Positions 1-8,560 of a stretch of 10,399 bases of DNA are shown here, piece by piece. Numbering within the stretch: position 1 is the stretch's first letter; each line of letters starts with the position of its first letter. Below the pieces are notes generated by a model that saw nothing but the letters and a program-made list of their open reading frames with translations, was not told the origin of the DNA and searched no databases. The stretch is from Lenzites betulinus. Lineage: Eukaryota; Basidiomycota; Agaricomycetes; Polyporales; Polyporaceae. Made by a program: the position numbers and the translations under genes. The DNA lies in contig JABYQU010000107.1 of the NCBI GenBank assembly GCA_022264855.1, positions 1-10,399 of the forward strand, written 5' to 3'.

Positions 1-2382
1 GGCGACGATCAACGAGAAGCGGCGCAACCGCGAGGACTGGCTGAGCGAGGTCGACCCGTTCCTGGACGACTGGGACCAGCCGGCGGTCCGCGAGACGTCG
101 CAGGGACATGGACATCGAGAAGCTGACCGTGATGTTGACGCAAGCACCACCGCTACGTCCGCGAGCGCGACGAGCCGATGGAGGACACGACGCCCAAGGG
201 CAAGGGCAAGGCAAGGCGAAGGCCACGGAGGCGCTGGAGGCCGTCAAGCTGGAGCCGGCGATGGCGAAGACCATGAAGTACCTGCTGTTGGTGATGCGGA
301 ACAGCGACGACTTCTTCAACGTCGGCCGGAGCACGGGGTACCGCAACAACGCGCGCTGGCGATGCAGGTGCGCGCGATGTGGGACGTCATCCGCGACGTC
401 CACGGGCCCATCTACGGCACGGACGCGGGCGAGGAGCTGCACAAGCAGATCCTGCAGTTCTTCACGACATACAGCTCGCTCTCGCCCACGCAGGTGTTCC
501 CGAACGAGGACCTCGTCGCGCTCAAGCGGCGCACGATGTTCACCAACTGGGATCAAATGCACTTCGCCGAGTTCAAGCGCAACGGCGAGTGGCACGGGTA
601 CGACCTCTTCCGCGACATCGGCTCGAACGACACCTTCTTCGCGCAGCAAAGCCGCATCGTCAACTACACCAAGGACATCGAGGCCGTCGTGTCCAAGGTG
701 ATGTCCGTCTCCGTCGCTCAGCACGACCCCTTCGGCGCGGCCATCTCCGGCAACACGGACAAGGAGGGGCTCATGCTGGCCACCCCGGTCGCAGAGGCTC
801 TCGATGTCCTCACCCAGGTACGCCCCCATCGCGCCGCGCTCTCTCATTCCCTCTTCGCGCACACGCTGACACTTGTCCTTGTCCCTCTCTTCTGCAGGCC
901 CTCGTCCAGAACGCGTCGCGCCAGGAAGCGCGTCTGCTCGCGGCGAGCCCCCTCCCCGTCGTCCTCCGCCACAACCACCTCCAGAAGGACTTCACGCGGC
1001 CCTTCAAGGAGTCCATCGACGACCCCGACCACTACACGCACCTCACCGACTTCCGCGACAACGACGAGGTCAGGTACCAGAAGTATCTCAGCCTCGTCGT
1101 CGACAAGTTCGGGGAGGAGGGGTACAAGAACCCCCTCCAGTACGCGTACCCGCAGGACATCGCCGAGGACCTCGCAGGGTTCTCGAGGAGGACGACGACG
1201 ACGACACCTCCTCCCACCGACGGACGGCGACCCCCCCGCCCGAGCAACGGCCTCCGCACGACGATGAGGAGGACGAGGAGCCCGCTCCGTCGGCCCCCCG
1301 CCGCGGCATGCTCATGGATCTCTCCCAGCGCCCTCGCGCACCCCCGCCCGACACCGAGGACGTCGAGATGGAGCCTCCCTCGCAGCCCGCACCCTCGCAG
1401 CCCGCGCCCTCGCAGCCCGCACCCTCGCAGCCCGCGCCCTCCCAGCCCCCGTACCCCCCGGCCCAGCGCCCCCCTGCCCGCTCGCCCTCCCCCTCAACCT
1501 CCCAAATGGCGGGGCAGACGACGATTCCGCTCTCGTCGCAGGAGCTTCGCGATATCGAGGCATGGGCCCCGCAGAACGGCAGCGGCATCGGTGGTAAGTA
1601 CACATCATTTTGGCACAGGACAGCTGTCTCTCCGCCGGCACTGCCGTTCGAGAGACACCCAAGAAATGGCCCGCAGGCCTGTCTCTCCATCGGCAGCGCC
1701 GTTGGCGAGACACCCAAGAAATGGCCCGCAGGCCTGTCTCTCCATCGGCACTGCCGTTCGAGAGACAGGTCGATCGGGGCCCTCAGGCGTGTCTCTCTAT
1801 CGGCACTGCCGTTAGCGGGACACTCTCGTTTCCTACATCGTTACTCATTTCCTTCGCAGACACTCAGGCAATCGAGGACCCCATGAACATCGACGCCAAC
1901 CCAGAGCTCCCCCCGACCACCCGCGTCCCAGAGACCATCGTCGAGGAGGACACCGCCCCCGACATGCAGGACATCCGTCCCTCCGTTGGCCCGTCCGCTA
2001 CGCCGCAGGAGCAAGCTGCCGGCACCCCCAAGCCTCCGCCTGCCCCTCGCAAACGTCCCCGCGCCAACACCGCCAGTACGTCCCTCTCCCTTCCCCTCCG
2101 CTCCCCCACCACTCACCCACCCACTCACTCACCCACTCACTCACAGACTCCACAGCCTCCGCATCGCAGCGTTCGCCCCCCCACAAGCGCAACACGCCCG
2201 CTCCCCCCGCTCGCCACCAGCAGCAGCCCGTCGCCAGCTCCTCCCGCTCGACCCGCCAGCGCTCCGCCGCAGCAGCCGCGAGGCCCGACAAGGACGTCGA
2301 CAAGGACAACGACCCCGCTCCCCGCACCCGCACCCCGCCCCTCCCAGGTATCCCTCCCCCCGCACCCACGGACTACGATTAG
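1..2382 (+). CDS. Gene A: unrecognised protein, 5'-truncated by the window, four visible exons, frame breaks near the 5' end
   Basis: I do not recognise the family. Visible exons are <1-817, 898-1593, 1860-2075 and 2147-2382 (stop TAG 2380-2382). The introns are 818-897 (GTACGC...GCAG, phase 0), 1594-1859 (GTAAGT...GCAG, phase 1) and 2076-2146 (GTACGT...ACAG, phase 1). About 655 residues fall inside the window. The N-terminal two thirds look globular, with runs such as YLLLVMRNSDDFF and FRDNDEVRYQKYLSLVVDKF. Next come an acidic run (EEDDDDD, about 1184-1204), five PSQPA repeats, and a proline/serine tail with basic, nuclear-localisation-like clusters (APRKRPRAN, PPHKRN), ending PTDYD. Continuity needs frame changes near 104 (extra base), 143 (extra), 215 (missing), 352 (missing) and 1175 (missing). 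These are either sequencing indels or early decay. The downstream splice phases all fit. Gene existence is well supported; function is unknown. Confidence 0.78.
1377..1451 (+). repeat. Five tandem 15-bp coding repeats (PSQPA) in gene A
   Basis: Five consecutive 15-bp units of the type CCCTCGCAGCCCGCR encode PSQPA four times and then PSQPP. They lie in the low-complexity, proline-rich C-terminal half of gene A. The units are almost identical at nucleotide level, with only A/G alternating at the last base and a variant fifth unit. This suggests recent slippage expansion and likely length variation between strains. Confidence 0.85.
1594..1859 (+). other. Long intron 2 of gene A, hosting palindrome array 1
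   Basis: The donor is GTAAGT at 1594-1599 and the acceptor is CGCAG ending at 1859. A CTCAT branch-like site lies about 14 nt upstream of the acceptor. Splicing joins codon GGT plus G to AC (GAC), and the downstream frame (DTQAIEDPMNID) stays open. The intron is 266 nt, while the other two introns of this gene are 80 and 71 nt. Removing the 198-bp repeat block would leave 68 nt, a normal length for this locus. Confidence 0.8.
1625..1822. repeat. Palindrome array 1: four 33-bp palindromes at exact 55-bp period
   Basis: Copies lie at 1625-1657, 1680-1712, 1735-1767 and 1790-1822. Each is a 15-nt left arm (consensus TGTCTCTCCATCGGC), a 3-nt centre (ACT or AGC), and a 15-nt right arm beginning GCCGTT and ending GACA. 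Arm mismatches number 3, 2, 2 and 3. The three spacers are all exactly 22 nt. The first two (1658-1679 and 1713-1734) are identical; the third (1768-1789) resembles them only in its last 12 nt (10 of 12). The block sits wholly inside intron 2 of gene A. The arms could form hairpins in DNA or in pre-mRNA. Confidence 0.95.
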
Positions 2383-2693
2383 GTAGCCGCACTTAGCATC
2401 CCCCCCGCGCATCGCGCCCCGCGCATCGCACTTCGCGTACAGTAGACTCACCGCATAGTCCCTCTACTCGTACTGTTACCCCCCGCCCCCCACATGTACT
2501 GCTTCTAGCCAGCCTAGAGTACATCGTTTACTTACCCTTCTCCTCGTCGGCTCCGGGCGCGCGGCCTCGGCCCCTCACTTACGTTCTCCTTGCCTTCCCA
2601 TATCCTTGCATACCACCTCCCCCTTTAACAATATATCGTCAATCATCATCTGGCCACATTGCCTCCCACAGCGAGTGAATGTCAAACGTATTG

Positions 2694-2726
2694 ATTAGGG
2701 TCCTAATTCCTAATTGCATTCCTAAT
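2694..2726. repeat. Short AT-rich repeat cluster: ATTAGG/CCTAAT inverted pair and three TCCTAAT
   Basis: ATTAGG (2694-2699) and CCTAAT (2702-2707) form an inverted pair separated by 2 nt. TCCTAAT occurs three times, at 2701-2707, 2708-2714 and 2720-2726. It is a distinctive AT-rich island in a GC/CT-rich intergenic region. It could be a protein-binding site or a 3'-end element, but nothing in the sequence decides this. Confidence 0.45.
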
Positions 2727-3152
2727 CACACTCGGTCGCCTGCGCCCTCCGTCAGTCCCTCCGCCCCATCAACAAGCTGAGTGCATGCATCAACGCAGAC
2801 TAACCACCACCCCCGCATATCGTGCTCCACCCTCCCTGCCTCTTTACTAACATCGTAAGCCATAGCTATCCCTAACCCTGCGCCCCCTCCTGTGCTTCCC
2901 CCTGCTCCGTCCCCACCCTCTCACCTATACCCACTCCCTCTCGCCTTTCTATGTTTTATATCATATCATTCCTCATTTATCCCACTCTCCTTCCTTTCAT
3001 TGTTCCTTCTTATCAAATATAATTTTCATCTCTCCCATCTCCGATAACCTTGTCCATACCTCTCCTCCCCGCACCTTATCCCTCCGCTCTGCACTTTGTA
3101 TTCCCCTCCACTCTGGAGTTTCTTCCGCCTCCGGAGTTTGTGTTCCCCTCCC

Positions 3153-3198
3153 CTCCGGACTTCCCCTCCGGACTTCCGCTCCGGACTTCTCCGGACTT
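3153..3198. repeat. Four copies of CTCCGGACTT
   Basis: Exact copies start at 3153, 3166, 3179 and 3189 (spacing 13, 13 and 10 bp). Related CTCCGGAGTT lies at 3129-3138 and CTCTGGAGTT at 3111-3120. The core CTCCGG is shared with the heptamers beside the telomere. This is a small degenerate tandem repeat upstream of gene B. Confidence 0.75.
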
Positions 3199-3523
3199 TG
3201 TATCCCTCCACATTCTGCATCCACTAAAACACTTCCCTCTATTACCTCCCTCTCACACCCTTTCTTCTCCGCTCTCTCCGTACGCATTATTCGTTTTCTC
3301 ACCCCACCTCCGCCCACTATCCCCGCCCTCTTCCAACTCTAATACAGTCCACTTATTTCATCATCGTCCTCCCAATCCATCCACCCATCAAATCTCAGTA
3401 GCCAATCTCATCTCCATCCGCAATCTCAGATCGTAATCTCAATGTCTCATTTCAAATCCCAACACCTGATCGTCGTCACCACACAGCCTCCGGCCTTCTC
3501 CTCGCTTCCCATTTCAAATTCCC

Positions 3524-3689
3524 TTAAAAGTTTATTCCCTATCTGTCAGCCTCCGCACTTCCGCACTTCGCCCACCTCTCTCCCCGGCACTTCTCTGCTT
3601 CTCTCCCCCACACTTCTCTGCTTCTCTGCTTCTCTCCCTTGCTCCTGCGCTCCTTCTCTCCCTCCTTCAACCCCCCACACTCTCCTTCC
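3524..3689 (+). promoter_or_regulatory. Probable core promoter / CT-rich leader of gene B
   Basis: A TTAAAA element (3524-3529) lies about 160 nt before the gene B start codon. It is followed by nearly uninterrupted C/T sequence, including a 17-bp direct repeat at 3588-3604 and 3611-3627 (core CTTCTCTGCTTCTCT). CT-rich blocks just upstream of start codons are common around transcription start sites in filamentous fungi. The assignment rests on position and composition only. Confidence 0.35.
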
Positions 3690-6600
3690 ATGTCTGTGTC
3701 TTCCATCGACGACGATCTCGACCTCCAAGATCTCCTCGACAACGCCCAAGTCGCCCACCATCCTGGGTAAGTCTTTCCCCATTCCATCCCTCCTCGTCCC
3801 CCCCCTCTCATCGCTCCCCCTTCCGATTGCACTCATGCCTTCCATAGCCACCCTCAGGGCTCCCATGCATTCTCAAATGACGACGATCCCATTCCTGCCA
3901 CAAACGCCCCCTCCTTCGCCCTAGACCTCGCTGCCATCCCAGACACCCTCGACGCCGACGACGCTGGCAACCAAGACATCCTCGACCTCGCCATCCTCCA
4001 GGCAGCCCAGCCCAACCAACACTATATCGACACCTACCACGACGCGCCGGCCTACAATCTCCACCTCACCCACCTTCGACATCTCCATGACCGCGGTGAC
4101 AAGCGCGCCGCCGCCGCCCTTTTGACCCGCAAGAATACCCTCATCCTCGACCCCGAGTTCGTTTACCCCCACCTGGACAACAATATCGCCTGGCAGGTGT
4201 ATCAGGTACGCCCCTCCATTGCAGCTCCCCTCACTTGCCCCCTCAACTCCAGCCATCTCCCCTCGCTCACAGCACCGACTCGACTATTACTGTCGAGTCC
4301 CCAACGACATCGGCTTCAACGCCGTCCTTCCCAACATGCAAGACCCCGACGTCCAACATCCAGTAGGCTGGACATTCAAGATGACGTTCAAGAAGCGTTA
4401 CATCTCCTACCCCGGCGACATCAAGGTCCTCGCCTTCAACCCTCGAGGCGCGATGCTGTACATCGGTCAGTCCCACGACAACGAGTCTGTCTGGTGGACC
4501 CTCTTCCCCCGCCAAGCACTCGAGCCGTACCCATCAGTCGAGCTCATGACTGCTGACACCGGTCCGTCGACCATGGATCCCCTCCTCGCCCGCATCAACA
4601 TCGCATGTCTGCTGTACATGATGCACAGATCAGGCTACACGAACTTCTACCTCCGCACCCGCTACCCCGACATCTCCTCCAATGCTGCGTTTACAGCGCA
4701 TGTCGGCGATCTCCTGTAAGTCCCCCCTCTGTTTGTGCATGTCATTTCATTCAAACCACCGCCTGCTGCAGAGACATCGACCCCATGGAGTTCTCAACAG
4801 AGCAGCTTGGTGCGTTGCAGGAGACCATCGTGCGGCTGTACCCGTCCTGGTGGGCGAAGGCTCCGGCCTCTTACAAGCACCCGCTGCTTGAAGGCAGGGT
4901 CCCTGCGGCTGTCGTCCTCAAATACGGCCAGGACCGGCATGTGTGCAACCCCCCCACAGCGGCGAACGACGCAGAGCTCTGGCATCGCAGCTGCGATTTC
5001 TCCAAGCTCTCCCGCGTCGCCTTTGCGCTGGCGACCCACTACCGGTGAGCACGCCCCCATGGACGCTTCGCCTGCTCTGTCTGGTGTGCGCCGACTGACT
5101 GCTATCGCTGTAGGGTGTCGCCTGTCCAGTCCTGGAACGCCATCGACCCGCAGACCATCGTGAACGCCCACCCTGTGATCTACACCACCGCAGATCCAGA
5201 GACACGCGAGGTAGTGGAGGACCTTGCGAACTACCCACTCCACGACGGAGACGAACGCGAAATACAAGTGTTCGGCCCCAGCGGCCGCCGCATACCCCGC
5301 CACAGCGTCACGTACTTCGACCCATACGAGCCCTGCGCTGTGCTCCAGAACCTCGGCGTGGTCTCGCAGCTGTTCGCCAGCCAGCCCACCCACAACAATA
5401 TCTGGACATACGACGAGGACGGCGCCATTGTGCGAGACCGGGGCCCTGCCAACCAGGACGAAGGCGAGGTCGACGCTATGCTGGATGGGATCGACCCGCC
5501 ATCCGTGCACCTCTATCCGATGGGCTTCACCCGTCATGGGCAGTGGCAGGCGAACGGCGTCATCGACCCCTTGCGCCGCCACATCTCCGCCATCTCGCGC
5601 TCTCTCAAGCAGCACGAGGGAGGGAGCGCCGCGGTCGAGGGCATCAAGAGTCAGTGCTATAATAATATAGCACACTATACGCGCCACTCCGCCCGCCACC
5701 ACATCGCGCAGCGCGGCGTGCTCACTGGGACGACTGGAGGTGCCTGGGCCAAGACCAACAAGGCGCGTGCGACGGCGACGGCCCTCTTCGCGTCGTGTTC
5801 TCTCAGCAACCCTCACACCGATCTGTGTGGGCAGCTCGAGCGCGCCGACCAGACGTTTCTTCGATTCGAAAACGTCTACACTGTGCACCTGCAGCGTCTC
5901 GATCCTGACAACTGCACTGGGCGACAGCTGTACCTCAAGGTGATGATGCCTTTGTCCTCCGCCTGCGCGCACCCGACCGTCCTCGACGCGATCAAGGCGA
6001 CGAGCAAGGTCTTCAGGCCGGGCGTTTTCCCCGATCTCATGCTCTGGACGACGTATCCCCTGCGTGTGCTCCTCGAACAGTTCTGGAGCAAGGTGTCGCC
6101 CTCGCTGACCCCGGCGGTGACCACCACGCCCAATCCCGTCGACCTGGAGATGATCGCGATCCTCGAGCGGCTTATCAACTTTGCGCACACTGGCGCGATG
6201 AAGGTGCTCGCCACCGGCGTCATGGATAAGCTGTGGCCCAGCCGCGCGGTGGTCGACCACGGATTCCCGTGCTTCTCCCCTGCTCTGTTTCTCGGAGGCG
6301 ACACCGGGTTGCTTCCTTCAGTCAGCCTGAACGACTGGCCACGGCATCTGATAACGGGCTATCCACTCGTGGCTTCCAAGCGAGCACTCGAGATCACCTA
6401 CGGCAGCGATGTCTTCACTGTAAGTAAACACCTCCAATCGCGCACGCCCTTCGACATGCACTCCTCCGTCTCCAGGTGGATGTGTCCCGCCATCGGCACT
6501 GCCGATGGAGAGACAGTATGAACGGTGCTGACAGAGGTGTCTCTCCATCGGCAGTGCCGATGGAGAGACAGTATGAATGACCGTGGTAGGGTGTCTCTCC

Positions 6601-8560
6601 ATCGGCAGTGCCGATGGCGGGACACATCCACCTGTACCATTGTTACTGTCTCTCCATCGGCATTGCCGTTGGCGGGACACCCTACCACGGTCATTCATAC
6701 TGTCTCTCCATCGGCACTGCCGATGGAGAGACACCTCTGTCAGCACCGTTCATACTGTCTCTCCATCGGCAGTGCCGTTGGAGAGACACCCTCACCTGGC
6801 GTCATGTTCTGTCCGCTTACACACCTGCACAGACATATCACACCTTGTTCCACATTCATTCAACAGTGTCGCGTGCACTCAACACAGGAAGAGCTCCCGA
6901 GGACATCGTGGCCTTTCGCGTCAAGATCATGGCCACCATCGTAGCCGATACATTCATCGCGGACGTCATGACTGCTGTCAAGGTCGCAGTACTTGAGGAG
7001 ACACAAGAGGCCTTTGACAATCCCACACACATCGATCGCGACTTTGCACTCGCACGCAGAGCATCGCTGAAGAAGTGGCTCAAGTACGAGGAGCCCCTCA
7101 ACTACGGCCCCAACAGGATCCATTTCGCAGACCTCGTCCGCGCGGTCTCCGCTCAGCAAGAGGATATGGTGCACGGACTGCCCCCCTCCTCCACGCGCAG
7201 CTCTTCCCTCGAGGCCTTCGTAGACAAGATATACAAATGGGCGATATCCAGCACAGTCGGCGCCCGCGCCCCGTTGTACAAGCAGGGCTCCACAGGCGTC
7301 GTCCTGCGCTCCATCATCGAAGAAGCCAAGCGCGCCCTCAGGGCACACTCAGAGACAGAACGCGAGTCAGAGCTCAAGAAGGCAATGGTCAGAGCCTTCA
7401 CCGCCAAGCAGGTCCACTACATGCCAGACGCTCTCCCAAACCCCGCGGGCCAGGGCTCCCCGTCCCATCAGCCGTCCATCCACGCATGGACAACCCTCGG
7501 CGCCGCCCCACAGGCTCGCTCTCTCACCGCGGCCAACGCTCGCACACACTCCGAGCGCATCGCATTCGAGCTCCACGCCACTGCCCAGTCTCTGGAAGAC
7601 AGCGACGTCCGCGGCGACTGGACCTTCCAGGAGATCTCCCTGCAGCACATCCACACCATCCTCAACCGTCGTGTCACCCCCGTCGACTGGTCGTATGGCA
7701 CCGCCCTCCGCTCCGCCGTCGGCATCACCCGCTCAATCTACGCATGGGCCTCCCAGCGTTTCTCCGAAGACATGCAGGATTGGACTTGCTCCCTCGCTCT
7801 CTCCCTCGCTATCATCCTCACCAAGCTCCTCCCCAACATCTTCTATCCCCATCCCCCAAAGAGTAACATCCTCAGCGCCATCGCCTCCGCCCCGCTCTCC
7901 AAGCCAGCCGCTTGCATCGCCGCCGTCCGCCGCGTCCCTTTGGATCCACCTTCCTCATCAGTCAAGGGCCTCACCAACAAGCCCCTCTACGCCACTCAGG
8001 CTGCCATCTGGCTCCTCGCCTGGATAGACGAGAACTCTCCCCTCAGGACGGCCATCAAGGCAGGCAACGCCTCCACGCTCAAGGAGTTCAATTCCAAGCA
8101 CTGTAAGTCCTCGCCTCGTCCCCCGCCCTCGTTAACACACACTCATCGCCCCCCTCCCCGCCTCTGTGCAGCCCACAAGGGCCTCAACCATATCAACCTC
8201 ATCCGCTTGGGCATAGCTTATGGCAACGCAGGAAGACTCTTCAATTCCGCTCGCGTCAATGAAGACTACCGCGTTCGCTCCACCTCCGATCTCAAGAAGT
8301 GGGCATCTTCAGTCAGGTCTCACCTCACGTCCCTCCCAGAGGGGCCCTTCAACCTCGTGTCTGCCATCTTCGGTCTCGACGCAGCCCTCAAACTCAGGGA
8401 CAAGGGCGAGTTTCCTGGCATGAATCCCGCCACCGTCGCCTCTCTTCAGACAGCCTCCGCCAAGCAACGCTCTATCGCATCTTCCTCCAAGAGGCCTCTC
8501 GACACCGACCTCGCTGACTCCGACACCCTCCCTCCTCGCCAGCGCCGTCGCAATCATTAG
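3690..8560 (+). CDS. Gene B: large unrecognised protein, seven exons, about 1371 aa
   Basis: Exons are 3690-3766, 3848-4205, 4273-4715, 4772-5044, 5114-6419, 6833-8102 and 8172-8560 (TAG). They sum to 4116 nt (1371 aa), with phases agreeing at every junction. Introns are 81, 67, 56, 69, 413 and 69 nt, all GT-AG. The start MSVSSIDDDLDLQDLL follows a CT-rich leader. Residues 1 to about 75 are acidic. The centre (about 145-820) looks globular, rich in aromatic, Cys and His residues, for example KYGQDRHVCNPP and RFENVYTVHLQRLDPDN. A hydrophobic stretch (CSLALSLAIILTKLLPNIF) lies near residues 1135-1155. The C-terminus has nuclear-localisation-like basic groups (SSSKRPLD and terminal RQRRRNH). I found no polymerase, helicase, integrase or transposase signature by eye. 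Intron 5 is anomalous because it holds palindrome array 2, so the exon 5/6 junction is the least certain. A nuclear role is inference. Confidence 0.83.
6483..6788. repeat. Palindrome array 2: six 33-bp palindromes, 54/55-bp period, mirror-ordered spacers
   Basis: Copies lie at 6483-6515, 6538-6570, 6592-6624, 6647-6679, 6701-6733 and 6756-6788. The second and fifth have perfect 15-nt arms: TGTCTCTCCATCGGC and GCCGATGGAGAGACA around AGT or ACT. All begin TGTC and end GACA. Spacers are 22, 21, 22, 21 and 22 nt. The fifth (6734-6755) is the exact reverse complement of the first (6516-6537), and the fourth (6680-6700) of the second (6571-6591). The order is therefore A-B-C-B'-A', with C at 6625-6646. 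This is the same 33-bp element as in gene A. Confidence 0.97.
6494..6777. repeat. Large inverted repeat with exact 102-bp arms
   Basis: Positions 6494-6595 are the exact reverse complement of 6676-6777. Between them lie 80 bp containing palindromes 3 and 4 and spacer C, which pair only imperfectly. On a transcript this would form a long double-stranded stem, competing with the six small hairpins. The lack of mismatches outside the palindromes implies a recent inverted duplication or continuing gene conversion. Confidence 0.93.

Larger units (their letters stand above)
2383..3689. other. Intergenic region between genes A and B, pyrimidine-rich, no convincing gene
   Basis: No reading frame here has the codon character or splice context of the flanking genes. 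The top strand becomes strongly C/T-rich from about 2820 to 3690. The region should hold the 3' untranslated end of gene A and the promoter and 5' leader of gene B. I see no canonical AATAAA after gene A. Small repeats at 2694-2726, 2870-2879, 3153-3198 and 3588-3627 are described separately. Confidence 0.6.
6420..6832 (+). other. Long intron 5 of gene B, hosting palindrome array 2
   Basis: The donor is GTAAGT at 6420-6425, directly after codon ACT. The favoured acceptor is CTGCACAG ending at 6832, with a CTTAC branch-like site at 6816-6820. It is phase 0 and gives ...DVFT|TYHTLFHIHS. Length is 413 nt, of which 306 nt are repeat block. An alternative is a 56-nt intron 6420-6475 (CTCCAG), a small exon 6476-6515 made mostly of the first palindrome, and a second intron 6516-6866 (GTATGA...ACAG); these phases also fit. 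Reading frame alone cannot choose, because the downstream exon frame stays open back to 6581, into the repeats. Confidence 0.6.

Noticed and set aside
1088..1717. Minus-strand open frame with Gly/Ser and GCEGA repeats
   Set aside because: It is the antisense of the proline-rich exon of gene A, and the repeats mirror the 15-bp PSQPA units and the array-1 palindromes.
1625..1822. Remnant LTRs of a retroelement, since every unit begins TG and ends CA
   Set aside because: The units are only 33 bp and fully palindromic, with no primer-binding site, polypurine tract or element coding sequence nearby.
3050..3436. 128-codon open frame in the intergenic region
   Set aside because: The product is low-complexity Pro/Ser/Leu from a C/T-rich tract with short DNA repeats. 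There is no splice or promoter context and no domain-like composition.
4794..6260. 488-codon open frame on the minus strand
   Set aside because: It is antisense to exons 4 and 5 of gene B, spans a well-supported intron (5045-5113), and its composition fits a shadow of GC-rich coding sequence.
6483..6788. CRISPR array (repeat about 33 bp, spacers about 22 bp)
   Set aside because: The locus is eukaryotic (introns, TTAGGG telomere). The repeats are full palindromes, spacers are duplicated or inverted rather than unique, and no cas-like genes are present.
6608..6832. Reading the palindromes as an N-terminal coding part of the downstream gene B exon
   Set aside because: The frame is open only because the palindrome lacks stop codons. 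The product is a repeat-derived pattern (LSIGTADGET-like), and a phase-compatible acceptor at 6832 joins exon 5 cleanly.
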